Position numbers and translations under genes: made by a program. 64,000 nucleotides of DNA from Nostoc linckia z4. GTDB taxonomy: Bacteria; Cyanobacteriota; Cyanobacteriia; Cyanobacteriales; Nostocaceae. The stretch lies in assembly GCF_002608075.1 (NCBI RefSeq), contig NZ_LAHA01000014.1:87899-151898 (forward strand), read 5' to 3'. The notes under the pieces were generated by a model, which was not told the origin of the DNA, did not search any database, and saw nothing but the letters and a program-made list of their open reading frames with translations. Shown here in pieces: positions 1 to 8,310 of the stretch; the first letter of the stretch is position 1, and every line of letters starts with the position of its first letter.

Positions 1-470
1 GGTGGTTGAAATGGTTGTATTTCCCTTTCACTTGGTTGGACATCTGAAATGGTAGTCACAGTAGTCGAGGCCAAAGAAGTTGAGGAAAATTCCACAACTC
101 CAACCTCTTCGTTATAATTTCCCAATAAACCAGAAGAATTTAACCGTTGTCGAGTTATTTTTCTCACCTTTGCGTCTTTGGCTTGAAAACTTCTATTCGC
201 CGCTAGCCAAGAAACTCCAAAAGTATTGTGTTTTTGCGTGACCTTTTTAGATCCTGAATCACCAACTCCAGAATTCACATCCATAGTTTTTTCAACCACT
301 TTATTTTCAACGGCTCGATCTTCCACACCCTTGTCTGCTGGCAAAAACAGGTTTTCGTTGGTGACTTTTGCTTTGACTATGGCAGGATACAAAATGAGGC
401 TGAGAGCTATCGGCATCGCCCCCATCAACCTCAAGTTGAAAATAGTTGCACAGTGCAATCTAGGTTTCAT
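1..470 (-). CDS. Exported protein, partial (runs off the window start)
   Basis: An open frame runs on the minus strand from an ATG at 470 to the window edge, giving 156 codons without a stop. Its ATG overlaps the TGA of the upstream gene by four bases (ATGA), so translation is probably coupled and this is the last visible gene of the DUF11 operon. The N-terminus has basic residues followed by a hydrophobic stretch (about residues 10-28), as expected of a signal peptide. The rest seen here is Ser/Thr/Val-rich with no recognisable domain. Its position beside DUF11 proteins suggests a cell-surface or outer-membrane role, but I do not recognise the family. Confidence 0.75.
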   Translation of the reverse strand, partial: MKPRLHCATIFNLRLMGAMPIALSLILYPAIVKAKVTNENLFLPADKGVEDRAVENKVVEKTMDVNSGVGDSGSKKVTQKHNTFGVSWLAANRSFQAKDAKVRKITRQRLNSSGLLGNYNEEVGVVEFSSTSLASTTVTTISDVQPSEREIQPFQP

Positions 471-2005
471 TTCTTGACTGGCTCCTGAAATGGGGTGACA
501 CCGAAGTTCATACGTACCAATCCACCTGGTTCTAAATGCACCAGGCGAGATTGGCTATTGCGTTCGCGGAATTTTTTATTGGGAGCTAAGGCATAACCGG
601 GTACACTACTGAGGTCTAGAACACCTGTGTGGTATCCAGGTAAGACGTTAGCTAGAGAAAATAAACCATTGGGATCTGTGGTGATGCGGTTACCATCTTC
701 TAGATAAACCACTGCATTGGGTATCCCAGGCTCGCCACGCTGTTGTTCGCCATCAAAGTTTTTATCAACAAACACTCGACCGATAATCGTGCCACAATCA
801 GAAACAATTCCGGGACGAATTTTCAGTTGATGCGTTGCTGGGCCGTCCTTAGTGCTAAAACCGTTATCACTTCGTTGGGCATTAGCGATCGCACTATTGC
901 GACCACTACCACGCAGAGAATCGGCTGTTAATTGAGCAGCGTAGGCAATATTCAAGACTTTCTCTGTGGGAATCGTCACATCTGTCCGGAATATCACCGT
1001 ATTTCCATTTCTTTGAGAGGTGATATTGACTGCTGTACCATCCAGTTCTCCGCGCACAGATTTCTCCAAAAACTGGAATCCTAAAGGCAGGTTGTCGGTG
1101 ATAACTACATTGTTCAAACCAGCATCAGCAAGATTTTTCAGCGAGAGCCGATAAATTACTGTATCTCCAGGTTCAGCAGTAGCGCGATCGCCTGTTTTAA
1201 TAATCTGCAACTGATTGGCTTGGCACATATTTGTAGTAAATTCAAAGGCTAATAAATCCAATCCCACTGTTTCTGCATTGGGAACTAAAACAACTGTTTG
1301 CTCTACCCTGGTTTGACCTGTAAGACTAATTGGTTGCCCATCTAAAGAACTCGCTACATATCGCACTACACCATTACCTTGTGACCCAGTGCTATCAAGG
1401 ATTTCAATCTTAATGCGCCGTTGTTTATAGATAGAATTCGGTGGTGGATTGACTACAAAAATATAGATTCTACCTGGATTGGTTTGCCCCTTGTTTGGAT
1501 CTAGTAAAAAGTTGTAGACGCCCGCAGGATTATTCGTAATGAAATATGGGTTACTATTTTCAATATTTGGAGATTTTCCACCAGGCACATTGTTATTAGA
1601 AATATCCGGTAACTCTGTTCGAGTCAAATCAGCTAAACTCCCCAATTCTGTACCAGTCGGGTCGCTAGTATTGGGTTCGTACACTCCTACTGAAAAACCT
1701 GTATAGTCTGGTAACAACGTCCCTGCACAACCTAAAATTCGACCTAATGGGTCAACTAATGGGTTAGGAGTAGCATTAATCTGACCAGAAATTCCTTCAT
1801 ATTTACTATTAGTAGCTGCGTCTGTATAAGTATAATTAGCTTGATTTGTAATTGCTACAGAAGCTACTTCATTATTATTTTGTTGTGCTGTCGCTGAGCT
1901 AAGTAAAGTAGTATATAAAAAACTTACCATTAAAAAATTAGCAGTTAATTTTTGCCACAATTTACTGCTATAATTAATTTGTTTTTGTTTTTGAGGACGG
2001 CTCAC
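467..2005 (-). CDS. Exported DUF11 and SdrD_B-like domain surface protein
   Basis: A secreted protein of about 512 residues. After a basic N-terminus comes a hydrophobic segment ending in ATAQQ, a plausible signal peptide. In the full open frame (520 codons from a TTG at 2029), residues about 275-385 carry a DUF11 (conserved repeat) domain, with the typical GDTVIYRLSLKN and VVITDNLPLGFQF pattern. Residues about 415-510 form an SdrD_B/carboxypeptidase-regulatory-like beta domain (GRVFVDKNFDGEQQRGEPGI). I chose the GTG at 2005 because a GAGGAG box lies nine bases upstream; the ATG at 2014 abuts that box and the TTG at 2029 lacks one. The gene follows the 188-residue DUF11-like gene and overlaps the next gene by four bases. 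It probably acts outside the cell as a structural or adhesive protein. Confidence 0.85.
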   Translation of the reverse strand: MSRPQKQKQINYSSKLWQKLTANFLMVSFLYTTLLSSATAQQNNNEVASVAITNQANYTYTDAATNSKYEGISGQINATPNPLVDPLGRILGCAGTLLPDYTGFSVGVYEPNTSDPTGTELGSLADLTRTELPDISNNNVPGGKSPNIENSNPYFITNNPAGVYNFLLDPNKGQTNPGRIYIFVVNPPPNSIYKQRRIKIEILDSTGSQGNGVVRYVASSLDGQPISLTGQTRVEQTVVLVPNAETVGLDLLAFEFTTNMCQANQLQIIKTGDRATAEPGDTVIYRLSLKNLADAGLNNVVITDNLPLGFQFLEKSVRGELDGTAVNITSQRNGNTVIFRTDVTIPTEKVLNIAYAAQLTADSLRGSGRNSAIANAQRSDNGFSTKDGPATHQLKIRPGIVSDCGTIIGRVFVDKNFDGEQQRGEPGIPNAVVYLEDGNRITTDPNGLFSLANVLPGYHTGVLDLSSVPGYALAPNKKFRERNSQSRLVHLEPGGLVRMNFGVTPFQEPVKK

Positions 2006-2125
2006 TGAACACATCTCCTCGAAATGCAAATTTGATTGTTAATAAAACACTTATCAAAACATAATTAGGGAGTCAGAATTCCGCATTCTGAATCCTGAAT
2101 TCTGAATCCTAAATTCTTCCTTCAA

Positions 2126-2692
2126 TCAACGCACTTGGGCTTGATAAGTCGCCTTGACTGTGGTCTTTGCTGGAACTGACGAAATCTGTAAACGGATGTG
2201 GGTGTAAGCAATGGCTGGCGCTGGTTTAATTTCCACTTTGCCGTCAGGAAGAGTAACTTTAACGGTGGGATTTTCGACGAAGCTACGCCCACCATCAATG
2301 CTATAAGTAATTTTTCCATTATTAGTTACATTTGCAGATTTCAGTACGTAGACCATTCCACGCGGAATAGGTTGATTCAAAATTAAATTTTTCACTGGGC
2401 GATCGCTTTGATTTGCGCCGCTTAAGGTATATCTCAATACATTTCCCGGCCGCACCACAGCTTGACCTTTCAAAGGTTCCCATTTTTCGCTTTGTTTACC
2501 CTGCTCATTTTGAGCTACCACTAGCTTTTCGGCTTCTAAGCGCAAATTCAATTGCGCTTGAGTTTTGATATTTTGAGCGTAAGCACTTTCTAAATGCCAA
2601 ATATTTGCAACTCCTGGAAATTGACCCGAAAATGAAACTGTAGTTATTAGTGCTAACCCACCCAAACCTGCAAAAGAAATACCTTTCATCAT
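2126..2692 (-). CDS. Small exported DUF11-like protein
   Basis: A 188-residue protein with a signal peptide (hydrophobic core about residues 5-25, possible cleavage after ESAYAQ). The mature part resembles a single DUF11-type beta-sandwich: GNVLRYTLSGANQSDRPVKN followed by an N-Q-P-I-P-R-G-M-V-Y strand and a segment with SIDGGRSF, similar to the repeats in the 845-residue neighbour. It lies between two larger DUF11 proteins on the same strand, 121 bases before one and 190 bases after the other, so it is likely a component of the same surface assembly. The molecular function is unknown. Confidence 0.8.
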   Translation of the reverse strand: MMKGISFAGLGGLALITTVSFSGQFPGVANIWHLESAYAQNIKTQAQLNLRLEAEKLVVAQNEQGKQSEKWEPLKGQAVVRPGNVLRYTLSGANQSDRPVKNLILNQPIPRGMVYVLKSANVTNNGKITYSIDGGRSFVENPTVKVTLPDGKVEIKPAPAIAYTHIRLQISSVPAKTTVKATYQAQVR

Positions 2693-2882
2693 AAATAACT
2701 TCTAGAATCTTGATTGTTGACTTATCTTTCCCTGCTTGTACTCAAAAATAGTCACTCCCCACTTTGCCTAATCTTTAGGTATGGGGTATTGGAAGGTGTG
2801 GGAGGAAGGAAAAGAGGAAGAAGAGGGGGAAGCATAAATTCTCTTTCCCCCCACACTCCCCACCTCCCCATCTCCCAACGAA

Positions 2883-5420
2883 TTAGTTAACCTTGCGCTG
2901 GAAAGTAAATGTTCTTTGCACAGTCGGTGCAACCTGTCCAGTTACAGTATTCACATACTTGCTGACATCAGTGTTTACCGTAGTTCCAGTTTGGTCATTC
3001 CCAGAGTTAGTTGCTGGATTACCACTGAAGAATTGAATAGTTGATGCTCCAGAATCCTTAGCTGAACCAACAATGTTGCTAGTATCAATTTGACTATCGT
3101 TATTATTGTCTAGCGCCCAGTTGCTACCACCTTGAGTGCCATCTTCAGTAATCACAATCTTGTCGGCACTCAGAATTATATTTCCGCTTCCTACTTGAGG
3201 ACTAGAAATATTTTTGTAAGTAATCCGATACTCAATAATGTTTCCTGGGGCAGGTTTTTTGGATGTAGTACTAAATGTGCCATCAGTGCTACCTGCTGGC
3301 AGTGCTGGCCCAGTTCCTTGTAAAACTCTTGACTCTTTGAGCAATTGCAAGAAGCCAGTGTATACACGGTCAATAGTGATGTTAGTAGCTGCATCATCAG
3401 CTAAGCCATTACTGTTGCTATCAATAAAAGCTGTAACCGGTGCGGGAAAACCGCGTTCAATAGTCGTTGTGACAGTTGCACCTTGAGCAGTACTATCAGT
3501 TGAAAGTGGCGTACCAGGAGGCAAGTCAACGCTTACACCATAGTTAGCTGTACCACCATTGGCGGCAACTCCATCAATTCGCAGTGGATTAGTGGCACTA
3601 ATTGGGTTACCCCCGACTACACCAGTACCAGTTGTGAAGGTAAACTGTGTACCATTGTAGGTGTAAGCAGCTGATAAACCTTGATAGGATATCGTCACCA
3701 CTGTACCCACAGGTAAATCAGTTAGTGTTGCAGGTGGTGTAGGTATAAGAGAAATATTGGCAACAGATGTACCAGTATTTTGAACTGTGTTAGTAAAGGA
3801 TACCCCAGCCGGATCGACTGTTGAACCAGGAGCAACATTAGGTGGAATTAGCGCTGATTTATTGGTGAAGTCATCATTGTTGCTGGTGGGCCCAACGGCA
3901 TTAGGTACTCCATTTGGGCCATTCAACAGTGAGGTGGCATTGGGTACTGAGAGGGTAGTTACGTTTACATTCCCAGTCGGACTATTAGTACCAGTGTTAT
4001 TATTCCCTGCGTCAGTTTGATTTGCCGGAACTACCGTACCATTGGGAACAAAGCCGGCGTCTGGTGTGGTAGGAAAGGTGCTATTAGTGGAGTTAAAGTT
4101 ACCTGGGTTTTGGTCTCCTGAGTTGTCATAGATTTTAGTGGTCGGGTCTCCAGCAGTCGTACCAGTAACTTGAGCGATGTTGTAAATGTTTACCGGGCCA
4201 TTTCCAGTTGCACCAGTGGTTTTAACTTGAATGGTAAAACCGTTAACTGTTGTCCCAGTAGCAACTGAAGTCACAAGGTTAGGATCGTTAATGAAACCGA
4301 CCCGTGTTACTGAACTCAAGGAGCCTGGAGCAGTAGTTGACCACGCAGCTGCTTCAGCATTTGTAGTAGTAGGAGTGGTACTATAAACTACTCTCCAACC
4401 CGTTGGAGCAATTGGAGTGCTATTAAGCACTGTATTTGCTGGAATAGCATCAGATACTAAAATGCGGGTGACTGGTGTACCGTCAACATTGATATTTGTA
4501 CCAGCTAAAGCTGCGGGGGTCACACCAGTATTAGTTACGTCATTAAGCTCAACCCGTAAGCTCAAACCATAAGTTAGCAGGTCATCAGTCAAGGGACTAG
4601 AAGTACCAGCATTGTCATAGGCTGTCTTAGTTTTGAGGATAGTCGCTAAGGCCCTGGTTGTAGCAATGTTTCCTACTTGAATCTGCTGGGTAGCACTGGC
4701 TTCTCTAACGCCATTGACCGGCGCTCCGGCCGGGTTGTTATTATCTACAGTGTAAACGTCGCCACCATCAGCAATCCGGGGTTGGTTTTGAGCATCACCA
4801 GGAGTTTGTCCTAGTCTGACAGTGATGGTATCACCTGTTTGAGCGCCGGGTTGCACGGTAACTGGTACACGCACCAACACAGTCCCATTAACTGGAATCG
4901 CACCTGTAGTTAATCCACCAGCAGGAATATTTGTCCAGGTTGCACCGCCATCAGTGCTGTATTGCAAGTTCCCATTGGACGGCGTAACACCATTCTTATC
5001 TGGAGGTAGTACCCCTGATACTGTAGCCGGCCCTGTTGTTGTTGCTAAATTAGGAATCTGGAATTTAGTGAGGTCGTTACCAACGTTGGTGACTGTGTAA
5101 GTGTAAACCAGCGTATCACCAGGCTTAGTACTACCCCCTGGGGTAGTCTGATTAGCAATCCCAGAACCTGTAACAGTAATACCAGCTACCTCTGCTACAC
5201 TCACGGTAACAGTGTTAGAAGTGGAATTGATGGGACTCCCTGGCGCATTGGGATCTTCGTAGGTTGCGGTGGCTGTATTACTGATGGATGTACCAGCGGT
5301 AGTTCCCTCAGCTAATACAGGGGCAACAAATTGGAAAAAGCTACCAGTTAATAAGGCTGCTGCTACTAGGGATTGATAGCAATGATGTTGCTTGTTTACA
5401 AATTTGTTTTGCTTTAACAT
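2883..5420 (-). CDS. Large exported DUF11 repeat protein
   Basis: An 845-residue exported protein, first gene of the minus-strand DUF11 operon. A signal peptide covers about residues 12-38 (AALLTGSFFQFVAPVLAEG). The mature chain is rich in Thr, Asn, Gly, Pro and Val and contains several DUF11-like segments, for example near residues 85-135 (PGDTLVYTYTVTNVGND) and near 735-760 (PGNIIEYRITYKNIS). It has no membrane anchor and no clear C-terminal sorting motif; it ends in FTFQRKVN. Such proteins are extracellular or outer-membrane associated in cyanobacteria. The low-complexity composition makes it a likely fast-evolving surface protein. The export call is firm; the role is inferred. Confidence 0.85.
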   Translation of the reverse strand: MLKQNKFVNKQHHCYQSLVAAALLTGSFFQFVAPVLAEGTTAGTSISNTATATYEDPNAPGSPINSTSNTVTVSVAEVAGITVTGSGIANQTTPGGSTKPGDTLVYTYTVTNVGNDLTKFQIPNLATTTGPATVSGVLPPDKNGVTPSNGNLQYSTDGGATWTNIPAGGLTTGAIPVNGTVLVRVPVTVQPGAQTGDTITVRLGQTPGDAQNQPRIADGGDVYTVDNNNPAGAPVNGVREASATQQIQVGNIATTRALATILKTKTAYDNAGTSSPLTDDLLTYGLSLRVELNDVTNTGVTPAALAGTNINVDGTPVTRILVSDAIPANTVLNSTPIAPTGWRVVYSTTPTTTNAEAAAWSTTAPGSLSSVTRVGFINDPNLVTSVATGTTVNGFTIQVKTTGATGNGPVNIYNIAQVTGTTAGDPTTKIYDNSGDQNPGNFNSTNSTFPTTPDAGFVPNGTVVPANQTDAGNNNTGTNSPTGNVNVTTLSVPNATSLLNGPNGVPNAVGPTSNNDDFTNKSALIPPNVAPGSTVDPAGVSFTNTVQNTGTSVANISLIPTPPATLTDLPVGTVVTISYQGLSAAYTYNGTQFTFTTGTGVVGGNPISATNPLRIDGVAANGGTANYGVSVDLPPGTPLSTDSTAQGATVTTTIERGFPAPVTAFIDSNSNGLADDAATNITIDRVYTGFLQLLKESRVLQGTGPALPAGSTDGTFSTTSKKPAPGNIIEYRITYKNISSPQVGSGNIILSADKIVITEDGTQGGSNWALDNNNDSQIDTSNIVGSAKDSGASTIQFFSGNPATNSGNDQTGTTVNTDVSKYVNTVTGQVAPTVQRTFTFQRKVN

Positions 5421-5512
5421 AGGAATAGTTTGTTTGTTTGCTGAACTTGTGCCCTGAGTTTTAATAGAGGATAAAGTTCGGCAATTTTTTAAAGAATTAC
5501 CGATGATATTTA

Positions 5513-5534
5513 CCTAAAACATTAATGTTTTGGG
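5513..5534. promoter_or_regulatory. Palindrome upstream of the DUF11 operon
   Basis: A near-perfect palindrome with a 16-base perfect core (AAAACATTAATGTTTT, 5516-5531) lies about 95 bases upstream of the 845-residue gene. The position fits an operator or a hairpin in the leader. No known regulator is assigned. Confidence 0.4.
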
Positions 5535-5563
5535 AATGCAGACTTGAGGAGTTAAAGCAGAGT

Positions 5564-5592
5564 TGGTGAATTCTTTGAATCAGAATTCACCA
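5564..5592. promoter_or_regulatory. Inverted repeat upstream of the DUF11 operon
   Basis: Perfect 10-base arms TGGTGAATTC and GAATTCACCA are separated by nine bases, 30 bases beyond the first palindrome. It could be a second operator half or the end of a small repeat. The function is not known. Confidence 0.35.
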
Positions 5593-6318
5593 GAAAATTT
5601 TGAGTGCTTACTTCGATGCTGGTACACCCTACCGTAGCCATCGAAACTTCAAAGACTAAAGCACGCTTATGTTTAACACCTGGCTTTGAGACCTATTTTG
5701 TGTATTTCAAGCTTCTTAAAATCTGCTGTCAGTTATTAACACTCCTCACCAAGTATGTTGAAGCAATACCTTCAAATAATTCGCCGATGTGAATTTGCGA
5801 TCGCCTTTAATAATCAAGGCTAGTAATCACAAGTATGGGGAACCTACTGTTACGTACTGCTGAATTGTTGATGCAAGTAGAAATGTAACTTTTGCTGCAA
5901 AAAAAATCCACCGTAGAAATAAGTAACTTGGCTAGGGGTGAATGAGTGTATCAAATATTAAAATTCAACTTGTTGCAACATCAATAACAAGTCGAATCTT
6001 CACTCCAAGATAAAAATACTAAACCCTATATCTGAAAATACTTCTGGCTCTTTGTTGTTATATATTTACTCTGACTCTAGAAAGTCATTTAAATAAATCC
6101 AGTCAGCATTTGACACCGCTAAAAAGTCACTTTTGTGGAAATAAATGCATATTAATCATATATAACATGCAATTTTATCATACTTTGCAACAGTATTAAG
6201 ACTGAATAGCCGCAACTCAGATTTTAATTTGTAACTAGAAACAAGTAAGTGTAAATACTAAATGTACAAAATCATGGCGATGAAAATTTTACAAAAATTA
6301 TTACTGTGACTACTAGAT

Positions 6319-6343
6319 ATACCCGACTATTTTTGTCGGGTAT
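6319..6343 (+). promoter_or_regulatory. Hairpin in the thrC leader
   Basis: Arms ATACCCGAC and GTCGGGTAT pair perfectly around a seven-base T-rich loop, about 70 bases upstream of the thrC start. There is no strong T-tract after it, so it may be a leader structure rather than a terminator. Confidence 0.4.
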
Positions 6344-6412
6344 GTTTGACTGGTATTTTTACTCGTGTTACCATCAGGCGACAGTTGATGGACAGACAGG
6401 GAAAGCTAGTTT

Positions 6413-7720
6413 ATGACTCAGGCAATCACAACCCAATCCCAAGTCGGTAATGCCACATTTTTTAAAGCCTTGAAGTGTAAGGAATGTGGTGCCGAATATG
6501 AACCTAAAGCCAGCAATGTTTGTGAGTTATGCTTTGGGCCTTTGGAGGTCAAGTATGACTACAGCCTTCTACGTCAGACTGTCACTCGCGAAACAATCAA
6601 AGCTGGCCCGAATTCAATTTGGCGCTACCGTCCGTTTTTACCTGTCGCAACTGATAACGTTATAGACGTGGGAACTGGTATGACTCCCTTAGTTCGTTCC
6701 CACCGTCTTGCCCGTCGCCTGGGTCTAAACAAGCTTTATATTAAAAATGATGCCGTGAATATGCCCACCCTGAGCTTTAAGGATCGGGTGGTATCGGTGG
6801 CTCTCTCTAGGGCACGAGAGTTGGGTTTTTCCACTGTTTCCTGCGCCAGCACTGGTAACTTGGCAAATTCTACAGCGGCGATCGCTGCTCATGCCGGTTT
6901 AGATTGCTGCGTGTTCATCCCCGCAGATTTGGAAGCTGGTAAAATTCTCGGTAGTCTGATTTACAGTCCCACCCTCATGGCTGTAAAAGGCAATTACGAT
7001 CAAGTCAATCGTCTATGTTCGGAAGTTGCTAATACACATGGTTGGGGTTTTGTCAATATTAATTTGCGTCCTTACTACTCTGAAGGTTCCAAAACCCTGG
7101 GCTTTGAAGTTGCAGAACAACTAGGCTGGGAATTACCCGACCATGTTGTTGCTCCTTTAGCTTCTGGTTCTCTGTTTACCAAAATTTATAAAGGTTTCCA
7201 AGAATTTGTAGAAGTTGGTTTGGTAGAAGGTAAGAACGTGCGTTTCAGTGGCGCTCAAGCTGAAGGCTGTTCCCCCATCGCCCAAGCATTTAAAGAAGGG
7301 CGCGACTTTATTAAACCAGTGAAACCGAATACAATTGCCAAATCAATTGCCATCGGTAACCCAGCAGACGGTATTTATGCCGTAGATATAGCTCAAAAGA
7401 CTGGTGGTAACATTGAATCAGTCAACGATGCAGAAATTATTGATGGCATCAAACTGCTGGCAGAAACCGAAGGCATCTTCACAGAAACAGCAGGTGGTAC
7501 AACCGTCGCCGTGCTGAAAAAATTGGTAGAAGCTGGCAAGATCGATCCAGATGAAACTACCGTAGTTTACATCACTGGCAATGGTCTCAAAACCCAAGAA
7601 GCAGTACAAGGCTACATTGGCGAACCCTTGACTATTGATGCCAAACTCGATAGTTTTGAACGTGCCCTAGAGCGATCGCGTACTTTGGATCGCTTGGAAT
7701 GGCAACAAGTCCTCGTTTAA
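6413..7720 (+). CDS. thrC: Threonine synthase
   Basis: A 435-residue pyridoxal-phosphate enzyme that converts O-phospho-L-homoserine and water to L-threonine and phosphate, the last step of threonine synthesis in the cytosol. The N-terminus holds a short Cys-rich segment (KCKECGAEYEP and CELCFGPLE, about residues 20-45), as in other threonine synthases of this class. The PLP-binding lysine is in PTLSFKDR (about residue 120), followed by the STGNLANSTAAIAAHAG phosphate-binding stretch and, near the C-terminus, TAGGTTVAVL and YITGNGLK. The length is normal for the family. A MoaD/ThiS-like gene follows on the same strand after a repeat-filled spacer of about 240 bases. Confidence 0.96.
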   Translation: MTQAITTQSQVGNATFFKALKCKECGAEYEPKASNVCELCFGPLEVKYDYSLLRQTVTRETIKAGPNSIWRYRPFLPVATDNVIDVGTGMTPLVRSHRLARRLGLNKLYIKNDAVNMPTLSFKDRVVSVALSRARELGFSTVSCASTGNLANSTAAIAAHAGLDCCVFIPADLEAGKILGSLIYSPTLMAVKGNYDQVNRLCSEVANTHGWGFVNINLRPYYSEGSKTLGFEVAEQLGWELPDHVVAPLASGSLFTKIYKGFQEFVEVGLVEGKNVRFSGAQAEGCSPIAQAFKEGRDFIKPVKPNTIAKSIAIGNPADGIYAVDIAQKTGGNIESVNDAEIIDGIKLLAETEGIFTETAGGTTVAVLKKLVEAGKIDPDETTVVYITGNGLKTQEAVQGYIGEPLTIDAKLDSFERALERSRTLDRLEWQQVLV

Positions 7721-7725
7721 TTAGG

Positions 7726-7955
7726 AGTGAGGAGTGAGGAGTTAAGAGTTAGGAGTTAGGAGTTAGGAGTTAAGAGTTAGGAGTTAAGAGTTATGAGTTT
7801 TTTTATTCCTAACTCCTCACTGTTAGGAGTTAAGAGTTATAAGTTATGAGTTTTCTTATTCCTCACTCCTCACTTTTCACTCCTCACTTTTCACTCCTCA
7901 CTTTTCATTCCTCACTTTTCACTCCTCACTTTTCACTTTTTACTTTTTACTTTCT
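7726..7955. repeat. Heptamer tandem repeats between thrC and the moaD-like gene
   Basis: Degenerate copies of TTAGGAG/GTTAAGA-type heptamers fill 7726-7800, followed by their near inverse (ACTCCTCACTTTTC units) from about 7810 to 7955. The two halves could fold back on each other. This is typical short tandemly repeated repetitive DNA of heterocystous cyanobacteria. Confidence 0.8.
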
Positions 7956-7961
7956 ACTTCT

Positions 7962-8237
7962 ATGGCCGTAACAGTCTTAGTTCCTACAGCTCTTCAACAA
8001 TTTACTAATAACCAAGCTACCGTAGAATCCAGTGGTAGCACTATTGCTGAACTTGTGGATTCATTAGAAAAAAGCTTTCCTGGATTTAAATCGCGATTAT
8101 GTGATGAAGAAGGAAAGCTACGGCGGTTTGTGAATTTTTACCTCAATGACGAAGATATTCGTTTTTTAAAAGGTGCAGACACACGGCTCAATGATGGTGA
8201 TGAAGTCAGTATTGTCCCCGCTGTTGCTGGTGGTTGA
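7962..8237 (+). CDS. MoaD/ThiS family ubiquitin-like sulfur carrier
   Basis: A 91-residue beta-grasp protein ending in VPAVAGG. The C-terminal Gly-Gly is the diagnostic feature of sulfur carriers, which are adenylated and thiocarboxylated there by an E1-like enzyme. The pattern VTVLVPTAL, the [15 protein letters not shown] helix and the [14 protein letters not shown] tail fit MoaD/ThiS/CysO. It sits downstream of thrC, recalling the CysO-CysM pairing, in which a sulfur carrier feeds a PLP enzyme of the same fold group as threonine synthase. It may serve molybdopterin, thiamine or cysteine synthesis; the sequence alone does not decide. Confidence 0.88.
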   Translation: MAVTVLVPTALQQFTNNQATVESSGSTIAELVDSLEKSFPGFKSRLCDEEGKLRRFVNFYLNDEDIRFLKGADTRLNDGDEVSIVPAVAGG

Positions 8238-8310
8238 TACTAAAAATACCTAGAAGATGTAGAGACGTTGCAATGCAACGTCTCTACAGCGATTTTGATA
8301 TCTTGTTTGG

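Larger units (their letters stand above)
5421..6412. other. Long intergenic region between the divergent DUF11 operon and thrC
   Basis: About 990 AT-rich bases separate two divergently transcribed genes, so both promoters must lie here. I see two palindromes near the DUF11 side (5513-5534 and 5564-5592), one HIP1-like site near 5798, and a hairpin close to thrC (6319-6343). No convincing coding sequence or RNA gene was found; the short open frame at 5604-5792 lacks a ribosome binding site and family likeness. Confidence 0.5.

Noticed and set aside
226..477. An 83-residue plus-strand open frame at the window start
   Set aside because: It overlaps the minus-strand partial exported gene, which has a signal peptide and coupled start.
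5604..5792. A 62-residue plus-strand open frame upstream of thrC
   Set aside because: It has no ribosome binding site and its composition matches intergenic DNA.
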